A DNA stretch of 64,000 nucleotides from Aldehydirespirator sp965221215 (GTDB lineage Bacteria > Actinomycetota > Acidimicrobiia > Acidimicrobiales > Aldehydirespiratoraceae). Every line of letters starts with the position of its first letter. Position 1 is the stretch's first letter. The stretch spans positions 1,178,001-1,242,000 of the forward strand of contig OZ244872.1 of assembly GCA_965221215.1 (NCBI GenBank). The letters run 5' to 3'. Shown here one piece after another: positions 11,414 to 19,293 of this stretch. The notes under the pieces are model-generated. The model had not been told where the DNA came from. It did not search any database and was given only the letters and a program-made list of their open reading frames with translations. The translations under genes and the position numbers were made by a program.

Positions 11414-11779
11414 ATGAGCACCACCGACGCTTCGGACAGTCAGAGCACGCCGTCTGTGACATGGGATGGACAGACCAACACATTCTTCGTCGTTCTGCCC
11501 ACGCCGGACGGAGTGATGGAGGCGCAATGGACTACATCGCTCACCTACGTCGTACGGATCAAAGAAGCCGACTCAGACGAGTGGAGCGTTGGTTTCGAGA
11601 CTCCCCTGACCGGATGCCAATTCGTCGGCTTGCGACCGGACACCGAATACGACTTCGAGGTTCGAGCCAAGAACGAGCACGGCGAGAGCGACCCTGCGAT
11701 CACCAGAATCCGCACGGATTCAGAGGGCAATATCGATCCCATGAATGACAACTTCAGCTGGCCCACCGGCTGGGAGTAA
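11414..11779 (+). CDS. Small fibronectin type III domain protein
   Basis: 121-aa acidic protein made essentially of one FN3-like beta-sandwich. The pattern YVVRIKEADSDEWSVGFETPL, the loop FVGLRPDTEYDFEVRAKNEHGES and the terminal strand TRIRTDSEG follow the usual strands, including the tyrosine-corner motif LRPDTEYDFEVRA. No signal peptide or membrane anchor is seen, which is odd for an FN3 protein. TAGTGT ends 6 nt before ATG 11414, suggesting a leaderless transcript. First gene after tRNA-Leu in the accessory region; function unknown. Confidence 0.7.
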   Translation: MSTTDASDSQSTPSVTWDGQTNTFFVVLPTPDGVMEAQWTTSLTYVVRIKEADSDEWSVGFETPLTGCQFVGLRPDTEYDFEVRAKNEHGESDPAITRIRTDSEGNIDPMNDNFSWPTGWE

Positions 11780-11828
11780 CGGGCTGTGAGAGGTCGTAGC
11801 GCCCGGTAGGTCGTTGACCGGCGGATGT

Positions 11829-11852
11829 CCCCCCCCCCCCCCCCCCCCCCCC
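11829..11852. repeat. Homopolymer of 24 C
   Basis: An uninterrupted run of 24 C residues in the gap between the FN3 gene and the transposase remnant. No supported gene spans it. Such a run is prone to slippage and also to assembly error, so its true length is uncertain. Confidence 0.9.
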
Positions 11853-12056
11853 ACAGGAAGCGCCGCTCCCACGAAAATGCGGTGAACGGCTCACCGTGGC
11901 GGTCACCACCCGCCAGTGTCAACGACCCCGCATTGGCAACCAGATCAGCCCCCACAGACCCGAGTTTGGCGGGTGTTTCGCGTTTGATTAGGTCAGAGGG
12001 GGCGCGCCGGTTGGGTGTTTCCACTACATCGGCGGTTCGGGCGCTGGTGGGCGGGG

Positions 12057-12225
12057 TTAGGTGATGGTGGCTTTGTCCCAGTTGCGGGTATCGGTTCCGA
12101 CAGCGGTGAGGGTTCGGGCTTGGAGGGGGGTGCGTCGGGTGGTGATGCCGATGTTGCGGCCGTTGGCGGTGAGTTGGACTTGGCGGATGCGGTTGAGTTC
12201 TCGCAGTGCTCGGGCGGCGCTGAGG
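12057..12225 (-). pseudogene. 3' remnant of a transposase-like gene
   Basis: Reading leftward from the IS256 left end, an open frame encodes LSAARALRELNRIRQVQL, then a repeat-rich tail ending NWDKATIT and TAA at 12057. The composition resembles the C-terminus of a DDE transposase (IS1634-like), but I cannot confirm the family. The 5' part is missing: the frame is cut by the outer end of the IS256-like element at 12226, and the other flank of that element does not supply the rest. A deletion or rearrangement after insertion is therefore likely. Confidence 0.4.
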
Positions 12226-12258
12226 GGTGGCGTCTCATCGCCGGTGTAATAGCAGCAG

Positions 12259-12307
12259 GGGCGTAGGTTCCTTCTAGAACCTCAACTCAAGAAGGAGACC
12301 TACGCCC
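12259..12307. promoter_or_regulatory. Hairpin covering the IS256 transposase ribosome site
   Basis: GGGCGTAGGTTCCTTCT (12259-12275) pairs with AGAAGGAGACCTACGCCC (12290-12307), leaving one bulged G. The right arm contains the Shine-Dalgarno AGAAGGAGA and ends at the original start codon. In several IS families such a hairpin forms only in transcripts entering from outside and blocks transposase translation; that role here is inference. Confidence 0.65.
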
Positions 12308-12340
12308 GTTGGGCTTCCCCCCAAATCTTGGAGTGTTGGT

Positions 12341-13237
12341 TTATGCGGCTTGGGCGTTCTCGTGGTCGTTGGGGCTGGTCATGTTGTTGGCGGAGTGTAG
12401 GCGCAGGGGGTTGTACCAGCCGTGGATCCAGTCGGTGATGTCTCGGCGGGCTTGGTCTCGGGTCTGCCAGTTCCGCCGGGAGACGAGCTCGTGCTGGAGG
12501 GTTGAGAAGAACGACTCGGCGCAGGCGTTGTCGAGCGCTGAGCCGACGCGTCCCATGGACTGGGTCACGCCGAGGCGCCGGCACGCCTCGGCGAAGTCCC
12601 GCGACGTGTACTGGGAGCCCTTGTCGGTGTGGAAGATCACGCCGGCGACGTCTCCGCCGCGGGCGGCGGCGGCCATGTTGAGCGCGGCTTCGGCCAACTC
12701 GGCTGTGGGGTGGCGCAGCGAGGTGGCGTGGCCGAGCATGCGCCGGCTGTAGAGGTCCTCGACGGACGCGAGGAACACGGGGCCCTCGGCGGTGTCGACC
12801 TGCTTGAAGTCGCCGCACCACTTCTGGTCGGGCCGATCGGCGGTGAAGTCGCGCTCTAGCAGGTCCGGGACCGGGTCGGCGGCCTTGTCGGCTCTGGTGA
12901 GGCCCCGCCTCCTGCGCTTCTTGCGGCCTTGGAGGCCTTGGCGGGCCATGGAGGACTCCACGGTCTTCTTGGACACCGCCAGGCCGTCGCGGCGAAGCAG
13001 CGCATGCACCCTGGGGGAGCCGTATGTGCCCCCGGACGCCTCGAAGCACGCCCGCACCGCGGCGTCAAGGGCGGCGCGGCGGCGCTGTGTCGCCGACGGC
13101 GGGCGGCCGCGGCGCCAATAGAAGCTGGAGGGGGCCACCCCCAGCGCCCGGCAGGCGACCGCGTGAGGCACGCCGTGATCGGTCCTCTGGGCCGCGATGT
13201 GCTCGGTCAGGCTCACCGCGTCGCCTCCTTGACCCAA
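12341..13237 (-). CDS. IS3-family transposase OrfB (DDE integrase)
   Basis: 298-aa catalytic part of the IS3 transposase. After an HTH_21-like segment (residues about 45-110, GTYGSPRVHALLRRDG) comes the integrase core: first Asp in KWCGDFKQVDT, second in FHTDKGSQYTS and the Glu in DNACAESFFSTLQHE, followed by WYNPLRLHSANNMTSPNDHE. It overlaps orfA by 25 nt in another frame, the layout that usually yields an OrfAB fusion by -1 frameshifting, although no obvious A-rich slippery site is visible. The frame is intact. Confidence 0.93.
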   Translation of the reverse strand: MGQGGDAVSLTEHIAAQRTDHGVPHAVACRALGVAPSSFYWRRGRPPSATQRRRAALDAAVRACFEASGGTYGSPRVHALLRRDGLAVSKKTVESSMARQGLQGRKKRRRRGLTRADKAADPVPDLLERDFTADRPDQKWCGDFKQVDTAEGPVFLASVEDLYSRRMLGHATSLRHPTAELAEAALNMAAAARGGDVAGVIFHTDKGSQYTSRDFAEACRRLGVTQSMGRVGSALDNACAESFFSTLQHELVSRRNWQTRDQARRDITDWIHGWYNPLRLHSANNMTSPNDHENAQAA

Positions 13238-13500
13238 AGGACCACTGATCGTTTGAGCACATCACGCTCCATCTCCAGCTCCGCGCAGCGGCGGCGCAGC
13301 CGCACCAACTCGGCGCGGTCGTCGCCCTCGAGGACCGCGCCGGAGCGCTCGGCTCTGTCCTTTCGCACCCAGTTGCCCAAGGTCCCCGCACCGATCCCCA
13401 GCTCGCGGGCCACCTCAGCAACCGATCTGCGAGTCTCATAGACGATCCGCACAGCACCGGCCTTGAACTCCGGGGCGTACTGTCTTCGTGTCTCAGGCAT
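13213..13500 (-). CDS. IS3-family transposase OrfA (HTH)
   Basis: 95-aa protein. YAPEFKAGAVRIVYETRRSV begins a helix-turn-helix (residues about 8-50) and LVRLRRRCAELEMERDVLKR forms the leucine-zipper-like coiled coil used for multimerisation. It binds the IS ends and is required with OrfB. AGAGGAGACGTC before ATG 13500 gives a ribosome site. The 3' end overlaps orfB. Confidence 0.9.
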   Translation of the reverse strand: MPETRRQYAPEFKAGAVRIVYETRRSVAEVARELGIGAGTLGNWVRKDRAERSGAVLEGDDRAELVRLRRRCAELEMERDVLKRSVVLWVKEATR

Positions 13501-13576
13501 GACGTCTCCTCTTAGACGATGCCTCCAAGATCAGGGGGGATGCTCACGTGCCTGCACGAGTATCGCCCACAGAATC

Positions 13577-14932
13577 GAGCCTTCGCGAATTCGTGGGGAG
13601 CGGGGTGGTTGAGGGTCCCCGTTGAGGGGTCGAGGCCCTGCTGGGATCGGTGATTGACATCATCAACGATCCAGGAGGGCCCCGATGGCTTCCGATGTTA
13701 TGCGGGTGCGGCTGCACCTGCGCCAGGTCCGTGTGCTCGCGGTGGTTTCAGACACGCCGGGCGAGCTGGTTGTGGAGGTCGAGTCGACTGTGAGGCGGCC
13801 GAGGTGCCCGCACTGCGGGTTCTGCCGCGCTCGGGTTCATGACACCCGGCGGCGCAAGATCCGCGACCTGGAGGTGTCGGGGCGTCACACGACGCTGGCG
13901 TGGATGCGGCGACGGCTGTCGTGCGGCAACTGCGGCGAGCGGTTCTTGGAGGACCATCCGGAGTTCGAGGGGCGCATGACGCGGCGTCTGGCCCGTCGCC
14001 TTGTGGCCGACGCCAGGGTCATGACAATCAGCGCGGCGGCTCGCCGCCACAAGCTCAGCTGGCATGTGGTGATGGCGCTGGTGCGCTGCTGGTCAGAGCT
14101 GGTGGCCGAGCACCGCCGCAGCCGCCGGTGCCGGGTGCTTTTGGTCGATGAGACCTCCATGCGGCGCCGACACCGCTATGTGACCGTGATCGTGTGCGGC
14201 GACACCGGCAGAACCCTGGCCATGGTCGAGCACCGCAGCGCCGCCGCGCTCAGCGGTTTCTTCATCGCCCAGGGCAGAAGCTGGTGCCGGGGCGTCAAGG
14301 TCGTGGTCAGCGACGGCTCGAAGTCCTACAAGGCGGCCATCGACGCCCACCTCGGACATGCCCGCCACGTGCTGGACCGGTTCCACGTCATCAGATGGTT
14401 CCAAGCGGGGCTCACCGCGGTGCGCCGCGATGTCCAGCGCCGCGAGCCGCCCGGCGTCAAACCCGCATTCGAGCCCGACGTGTTCGGGGCCCGCTTCGCG
14501 CTGCTGCGCAGAGGCGACACCCTCACCGACACAGACCGCAAGCGCCTCGAGGCCCTCTTCGACGCCCACCCACGGCTCCGATCGGGCTGGCAGGCACTGC
14601 AACAGCTCCACGGCCTCTACCTCGCTGGCGGCCACCAAGGAGCCCTCGACGCGCTCGGCAGGTTCTGTGACCTCTACGAGACCGGCCAGCTGCCCGAATA
14701 CCACGACATCGTCGACACCATCATCGCCTGGTCCGACGAGATCCTCGCCTGGCACCACACCCACCGGCCATCCAACGGCAGAATCGAGGGCACCAACAAC
14801 CTGCTGCAAGTACTCCGCCGCACCGCCCACGGCTTCACCAACCCCACCAACTTCCAAGCCCGCGGCCTCCTCGTGACATAATCACCCCAACCGGTGCCAG
14901 CAACCCCTCATCCCACGTTTACGCGAAGCGCC
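13577..14932 (+). mobile_element. ISL3-family insertion sequence
   Basis: 1356-bp element with imperfect inverted ends that share TTCGCG, a 4-nt spacer and CGTGGG at the same distance from each tip (left from 13577, right read inward from 14932). An 8-bp direct repeat ACAGAATC flanks it (13569-13576 and 14933-14940), the length known for ISL3. Excising it with one repeat fuses the IS256 transposase codons in frame, which confirms the boundaries. Confidence 0.93.
13685..14881 (+). CDS. ISL3-family transposase
   Basis: 398-aa DDE transposase. The N-terminal zinc ribbon CPHCG...CGNCG (residues about 40-85) precedes an HTH (ISAAARRHKLSWHVV), then the catalytic region: first Asp in LLVDETS (about 155), second in VVVSDGSKSY (about 205) and Glu in NGRIEGTNN near the C-terminus. 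CCAGGAGGGCCCCG before ATG 13685 is a good ribosome site. No frameshift or stop is present, so the element may still be active. Confidence 0.93.
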   Translation: MASDVMRVRLHLRQVRVLAVVSDTPGELVVEVESTVRRPRCPHCGFCRARVHDTRRRKIRDLEVSGRHTTLAWMRRRLSCGNCGERFLEDHPEFEGRMTRRLARRLVADARVMTISAAARRHKLSWHVVMALVRCWSELVAEHRRSRRCRVLLVDETSMRRRHRYVTVIVCGDTGRTLAMVEHRSAAALSGFFIAQGRSWCRGVKVVVSDGSKSYKAAIDAHLGHARHVLDRFHVIRWFQAGLTAVRRDVQRREPPGVKPAFEPDVFGARFALLRRGDTLTDTDRKRLEALFDAHPRLRSGWQALQQLHGLYLAGGHQGALDALGRFCDLYETGQLPEYHDIVDTIIAWSDEILAWHHTHRPSNGRIEGTNNLLQVLRRTAHGFTNPTNFQARGLLVT

Positions 14933-16216
14933 ACAGAATCTGTCCGCGCCGAGATCGACGAGTTGTTCGGCTCGGGACGCGACATCGCCGAGGTGCTTGA
15001 GGAGGTGATGCGCCTGTCGGCGCGACTTGTGTTGCAGCAGGTCCTCGAGGATGAGGTCACGGCCTGGCTGGGCCGCGAGTGGAACTCGCGTGTCGAGGGC
15101 GGGCGCGCCGGCCGGCGCAACGGCTACAGCGACCTGACGGTCAAGACCACCGCCGGGCCCGTGGCGCTGCGCCGCCCGAAGCTGCGCAACACCGCCGAGG
15201 CGTTCGCGTCGCAGCTGCTGGGCAGGGGCGTGGTGCGCACCGAGCCGCTGGAGGCGCTGGTGATCTCGGCGTGGGTGCGGGGCCTGTCAGACCGCGACAT
15301 CGAGGCCCTGTTGGCGGAGGCGCTGGGACCGGAGGCCGCTTTGTCGAAGTCCACCGCCAGCCGGATCTGCGCCCGGCTGCGTGAGGAGTTCGACACGTTC
15401 CGCAGCTCAGACCTCTGCGGCGTCGAGTTGGACTGCCTGTTCTTGGACGGGTCGCACTTCAAGATGCACGGCGGGTCGCGCGCTGAGCCGGTGCTGGTCG
15501 CCTACGGCATCACCACCCTCGGCCGGCCGGTGCTGTTGGCCGTGGAGCCCGGCGGCGACGAGTCCTACGACGCCTGGGCAGACTTCCTCGAAGACCTCAC
15601 CGAACGGGGGCTGCGGCCGCCGCTGCTGGTCGTCTCAGACGGCGCGGCAGGCCTCATCGGCGCCGTCGAGACCAAAATGGCCTCCTCGCTGCGCCAGCGG
15701 TGCCTCATCCACCGCTGCCGCAACGTGTTGGCCAAGGTCCCCGCCGGTCGCCGCGACGAACTCAAGGCCGCGTTCTGGGCGATCTTCGACCTCGACGACG
15801 ACATCGAACCCGGCCAGGAAGCGGTGCGCACGGCCCAGGCCGGCATCGACGGCTTCGCCCGCCGCTACCAGCGCGAGCTCCCCGCCGCAGTGCACTGTTT
15901 GCTCACCGACCGCCAGGCGCTCACCGCGCACCTGCGGCTCCCCGCCGCACACTGGCGCAGGATCCGCCACACCAACTTGATCGAACGCACCTTCGGCGAG
16001 ACCCGCCGACGAGTCAAAGTCATCGGCCGGCTCCCCGGCGAAGCGTCCTGCCTCACACTGGTCTGGGCCGTGCTCGACCGGGCCTCCCGAGGCTGGCGCG
16101 GACTCACCTACACCCCCGCCATCGCCCGAGCCCTCACCGAACTGCGCCACCAACTCCACCAACCCGCCCACACCAACACCGACCAGCCCGACCACACCGC
16201 CACAATCGCCGCCTAA
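14894..16216 (+). CDS. IS256-family (mutator) transposase with replaced N-terminus
   Basis: 440-aa transposase. LEDEVTAWLGRE, GRRNGYSDLTVKTTAGPVALRRPKLR and the DDE core (Asp in CLFLDGSHFK, Asp in LLVVSDGAAGL, Glu in LIERTFGETRRR, with RQRCLIHRCRNVL between) are family hallmarks. GTG 14894 and the first 13 codons belong to the right end of the nested ISL3; the original first codons (MPARVSPT) lie at 13548-13576, cut off by ISL3. The ISL3 end therefore supplies an in-frame substitute start. Whether it is translated is unknown, as no strong ribosome site is seen. Confidence 0.88.
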   Translation: MPATPHPTFTRSATESVRAEIDELFGSGRDIAEVLEEVMRLSARLVLQQVLEDEVTAWLGREWNSRVEGGRAGRRNGYSDLTVKTTAGPVALRRPKLRNTAEAFASQLLGRGVVRTEPLEALVISAWVRGLSDRDIEALLAEALGPEAALSKSTASRICARLREEFDTFRSSDLCGVELDCLFLDGSHFKMHGGSRAEPVLVAYGITTLGRPVLLAVEPGGDESYDAWADFLEDLTERGLRPPLLVVSDGAAGLIGAVETKMASSLRQRCLIHRCRNVLAKVPAGRRDELKAAFWAIFDLDDDIEPGQEAVRTAQAGIDGFARRYQRELPAAVHCLLTDRQALTAHLRLPAAHWRRIRHTNLIERTFGETRRRVKVIGRLPGEASCLTLVWAVLDRASRGWRGLTYTPAIARALTELRHQLHQPAHTNTDQPDHTATIAA

Positions 16217-16341
16217 CATGACCACCGGAACCTGCGCCCGCACCGCTATTACACCAAACATGGGACGCCACCGTCGCGGACGTCGGCTTTGGCGAGGTCT
16301 TGGCCAATTCTGCTCTTTGCTGATGCCGCTAGGTTCCAGGC

Positions 16342-18069
16342 ATGGCTGCCAGTGCGATGGTCTCGCTCGCTTCAAGTGTCCATGCGGGTCCGGGGACGTT
16401 CGCGTTGCTGGTGAGTTCGGGGATAAGTGTCAACGCTGGAGTGCCCAGCGGTTGGGAGATGATGGTCGAGTTGATCGGGCGTCTCGCCAGGTTGCGGGGA
16501 GAGGACGCGGGGGATGCCCCGGTCTCGTGGTATGTGGGACACGCGGGTGGCGATCCGGATTACTCCGATGTGCTCTCAGAGTTGGCGCCGTCTCCGAGCG
16601 ATCGCAGGAACCTGCTGTCGTCGTACTTTGAGCCGACGCCACAAGAGCGCGAGGAGGGGCTGAAGACTCCTACTCGTGCGCATCGCGCGATCGCTCAGCT
16701 TGTGGCTGAAGGGTTCGTGAGGGTGATCGTCACGACCAATTTCGACCGTCTCCTTGAGAAGGCGCTCACCGATGTCGATGTCGATCCCAGCGTCGTGTCC
16801 AGCCCCGAACACGCCGCCGGCGCGTTGCCGATCGTTCACAGCAGATGCACGATCATCAAGGTTCACGGCGACTACTTGTCGCCTGACCTCAAGAACACCG
16901 TCGATGAACTGGCAGGCTATGACGAGTCGATTGACCGTCTGTTGGATGAGGTGTTCGGCCAATACGGCTTGGTTGTGTGCGGCTGGTCGGCTCGCTGGGA
17001 CACCGCGCTGCGCAACGCCGTACTGAGGTCCCCCAGTCGCCGGTTCGCGACCTACTGGCTTCACCGCGGGGAAGTGAGCGCTGAGGCTCAAGAGATCATT
17101 GGTCACCGCGGCGCGATCCCAGTCTCCATCCAGGACGCCGACCCGGCCCTGGGAGAGTTGCTGGAGAAGGTCCAAGCGCTCGCCGAAGCCGCCGATCAGC
17201 GGCCTCTCGATACCGCTATCGCCGTCGCTCGGCTCAAGCGGTACCTGCCCGAGCCCGCTCAGCGGATCCGGCTACACGATCTGGTGATCGGCGAAACCGA
17301 CACCGTCATCGAAGAACTCCGCGTCCTGCCCACCGGCGGGCAGATCGGACCCGAGCAGTACGCGGAGCGGATGATCGTCTACGAACGCGCCGCCGCATCG
17401 CTGCTGAAGCTGCTCGCCACCGGCGCGTACTTCTCCGACACCGAAGACCATGACCAACTCTGGGTCCGCTGCATCGAACGTCTCGCCAACAGAACCCGAC
17501 AACGCACAGGCAAAGAACTGCTGATCAACCTGCAGGAATACCCGACCCTGCTGGCGCTGTATGCACTTGGGTTGGGCGCACTCGCGGCTGATCGAATCGC
17601 CCCAATATCTCGCGCGCTGGGCGAGGTAACGACACGAGACCACAGGTACCCCGGCCCAGTCGGTGTGGTGGCGAGTTCCTGGCACGTCCTAGACGCCGAC
17701 TGGGTGAGGCGGGCATTCCCAGAACTCCAGAGGATGATGACGCCGGTGTCGGAACGCCTGTTTGGTTTGCTGCGCCCCGCGATTGCCGAACTCGTGTCCG
17801 AGGTCCCATATCAAGAAGAACTCTTCGACAAGGTCGAATACCTATTGGGCATCGCATACATGTCCCAATCGGACTTCGACCGAGGCCCCGCAACTCGTGC
17901 CATGTGGCGCCTCCACCTCAGCGACTGGTCACCAAGGCCCGACATTCAACGCCATCAACAAGTCCTAATGGCGGCTGGAATCTTCCGCGACGAACAGCAC
18001 CTCGAGCAGACGTGCGATGCCTATGACCAATACGCGGAACAGAACTACCACGCCCTGCGCCTGCGCTGA
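16342..18069 (+). CDS. SIR2-domain protein, candidate defence effector
   Basis: 575-aa protein with an N-terminal SIR2-like domain (about residues 15-260): GISVNAGVPSGWEMM resembles the NAD-binding loop, TTNFDRLLEKAL the Asn/Asp motif, KVHGDYLS the catalytic histidine region and VCGWSARWDTALR the late Rossmann strand. SIR2 domains of this branch occur in bacterial antiphage proteins that destroy NAD on infection. The remaining about 310 residues are mostly helical and unrecognised, possibly a sensor. TAGGTT ends 6 nt before ATG 16342 (leaderless). It sits between the IS nest and an integrase with no partner gene, so a single-gene system is inferred. Confidence 0.8.
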   Translation: MAASAMVSLASSVHAGPGTFALLVSSGISVNAGVPSGWEMMVELIGRLARLRGEDAGDAPVSWYVGHAGGDPDYSDVLSELAPSPSDRRNLLSSYFEPTPQEREEGLKTPTRAHRAIAQLVAEGFVRVIVTTNFDRLLEKALTDVDVDPSVVSSPEHAAGALPIVHSRCTIIKVHGDYLSPDLKNTVDELAGYDESIDRLLDEVFGQYGLVVCGWSARWDTALRNAVLRSPSRRFATYWLHRGEVSAEAQEIIGHRGAIPVSIQDADPALGELLEKVQALAEAADQRPLDTAIAVARLKRYLPEPAQRIRLHDLVIGETDTVIEELRVLPTGGQIGPEQYAERMIVYERAAASLLKLLATGAYFSDTEDHDQLWVRCIERLANRTRQRTGKELLINLQEYPTLLALYALGLGALAADRIAPISRALGEVTTRDHRYPGPVGVVASSWHVLDADWVRRAFPELQRMMTPVSERLFGLLRPAIAELVSEVPYQEELFDKVEYLLGIAYMSQSDFDRGPATRAMWRLHLSDWSPRPDIQRHQQVLMAAGIFRDEQHLEQTCDAYDQYAEQNYHALRLR

Positions 18070-18147
18070 CTTGAAACGATCTCGCAGTGAGGATGTGCAA
18101 TGGCGGAGGTGGACGCCCCGGAGACTGCGACCAAGTGGCATGTGTGC

Positions 18148-19293
18148 CTATGTGATGTAGTCGTCCCATTGTTGCATGAGCGCGCGGCGGCGCTGCAGCA
18201 TGTCGGAGCGGGCGTAGGCACCCTCGACGCCGCGCACGGCATGACCCAGCGCCATCTCCGCGAGATCCCTCGGCACGCCGGTGTCTGAGCACCACGAACG
18301 GAACGTGGCCCTGAGCCCATGGGCCGAGCTGGGAATGTCCAGGTCGCGCAGCAGCTTTACGTAGGTGTTCTCCGACACCGCTCGCCCCGTGACCGGCGAG
18401 GGGAACACCAACTCAGTGTCGTGGGCGCGGTGGGCCTCGGTGAGCAGCTCGACAGCCCGCCGGCTGAGCGGCACCCGAAACTCGGTGTCGGTCTTGTAAC
18501 GAGACGCCGGGATTGTCCACACCTCAGTGTCGAGGTCGAACTCGTCCCAGGTGGCGCGACGAGCCTCTCCGGGTCTGGTCGCGGTCAGCGTCAACAATTC
18601 AAGGGCCTGCTTGGTGGCGGCGGCTGCCTCCGAGGCTCGTATCTTCTTCAGCGCGTCGGCGACTTCGCCGTGGTGCAGCGCCCGATGATGGGTCGGGCGG
18701 TGGCGCAGCTTGGGCATCGCGGCGACAGCCGCCGATGTGGGGTCGATCTCGCGCAGGCCGCGGCCCATGGCCCACTTCATGGTCGTTGAGATCCGGCGCG
18801 CCGTGCGGCGGGCCAGTTCCGGGCGGTCCCACACCCGGTCGAGCACCGCCACCACATCTGCAGCGGCCACGTCCGCGACAGCCATCGCGCCGATGGTCGG
18901 GTCGATGTGACGGGCCAGCAGCGACCGCCACTGCTGCTCGGTGTTGGAAGTGGCCTTCCAGTTGGGGCGGTGCAACTCGATCACGGCCTCCATCGCCTCG
19001 GCGAAGGTGACGGCGTGGCGTTGGCGGGGATCGCGTCCTTCCTCTACGGCCTGACGGTTCTCCAGCGCCCGTTCGCGGGCCAGTGCCAGCGACACGGCCG
19101 GGTAGGAGCCCAGGCCGAGACTCACGGTGCGTCCACCGATGCGGAGACGCTGGCTCCAGGTCTTGGACCATCGACCGTTGACGGTGCGCTTCACGAGCAA
19201 TGACAGTCCGTGGCTGCCCCGACCGTCGCCGTAGCGGCCCGGCTGGTTGATCGTCCTCACGTATGCTGCTGTCAGTGTCCGTGGTCGCTGCAC
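18148..19293 (-). CDS. Tyrosine-type integrase (P4-like)
   Basis: 381-aa site-specific recombinase. It has the N-terminal DUF4102-like arm (GLSLLVKRTVNGRWSKTW, GLGSYPAVSLALARERA), a SAM-like core-binding domain (about 95-180) and the catalytic domain with Arg in ATRPGEARRATW, HxxR in HGLRATFRSW, His in ALGHAVRG and the tyrosine in EGAYARSD. Such integrases insert genomic islands at tRNA 3' ends. It lies about 7 kb from tRNA-Leu, with the IS nest in between, and converges on the SIR2 gene. Confidence 0.93.
   Translation of the reverse strand: MQRPRTLTAAYVRTINQPGRYGDGRGSHGLSLLVKRTVNGRWSKTWSQRLRIGGRTVSLGLGSYPAVSLALARERALENRQAVEEGRDPRQRHAVTFAEAMEAVIELHRPNWKATSNTEQQWRSLLARHIDPTIGAMAVADVAAADVVAVLDRVWDRPELARRTARRISTTMKWAMGRGLREIDPTSAAVAAMPKLRHRPTHHRALHHGEVADALKKIRASEAAAATKQALELLTLTATRPGEARRATWDEFDLDTEVWTIPASRYKTDTEFRVPLSRRAVELLTEAHRAHDTELVFPSPVTGRAVSENTYVKLLRDLDIPSSAHGLRATFRSWCSDTGVPRDLAEMALGHAVRGVEGAYARSDMLQRRRALMQQWDDYIT

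Larger units (their letters stand above)
12310..13546 (-). mobile_element. IS3-family insertion sequence
   Basis: 1237-bp element with ends in the TG...CA form. The left end (12310-12333) and right end (13523-13546) are imperfect inverted repeats sharing TCCCCCC and ATCTTGGAG. A 3-bp direct repeat CGT flanks it (12307-12309 and 13547-13549), the usual IS3 target duplication. It carries orfA and orfB and lies inside the 5' end of the IS256-like element, exactly at that element's start codon. Confidence 0.93.
12226..16272 (+). mobile_element. IS256-family element interrupted by IS3 and ISL3 elements
   Basis: Inverted ends at 12226-12271 and 16227-16272 match at 36 of 46 positions, with the core GGTGTAATAGC / GCTATTACACC. 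Removing the nested IS3 (1237 bp plus 3-bp duplication) and ISL3 (1356 bp plus 8-bp duplication) leaves about 1443 bp, a normal IS256 size, and restores a continuous 5' end: ribosome site AAGGAGA, GTG start and the codons for MPARVSPTESVRAEIDELF. No target duplication is seen outside the IS256 ends, so one flank has probably been rearranged. Confidence 0.8.

Noticed and set aside
12226..16272. Composite transposon carrying cargo between two inverted IS256 ends
   Set aside because: After removing the nested IS3 and ISL3 the DNA between the ends is one ordinary IS256-sized element with no cargo gene.
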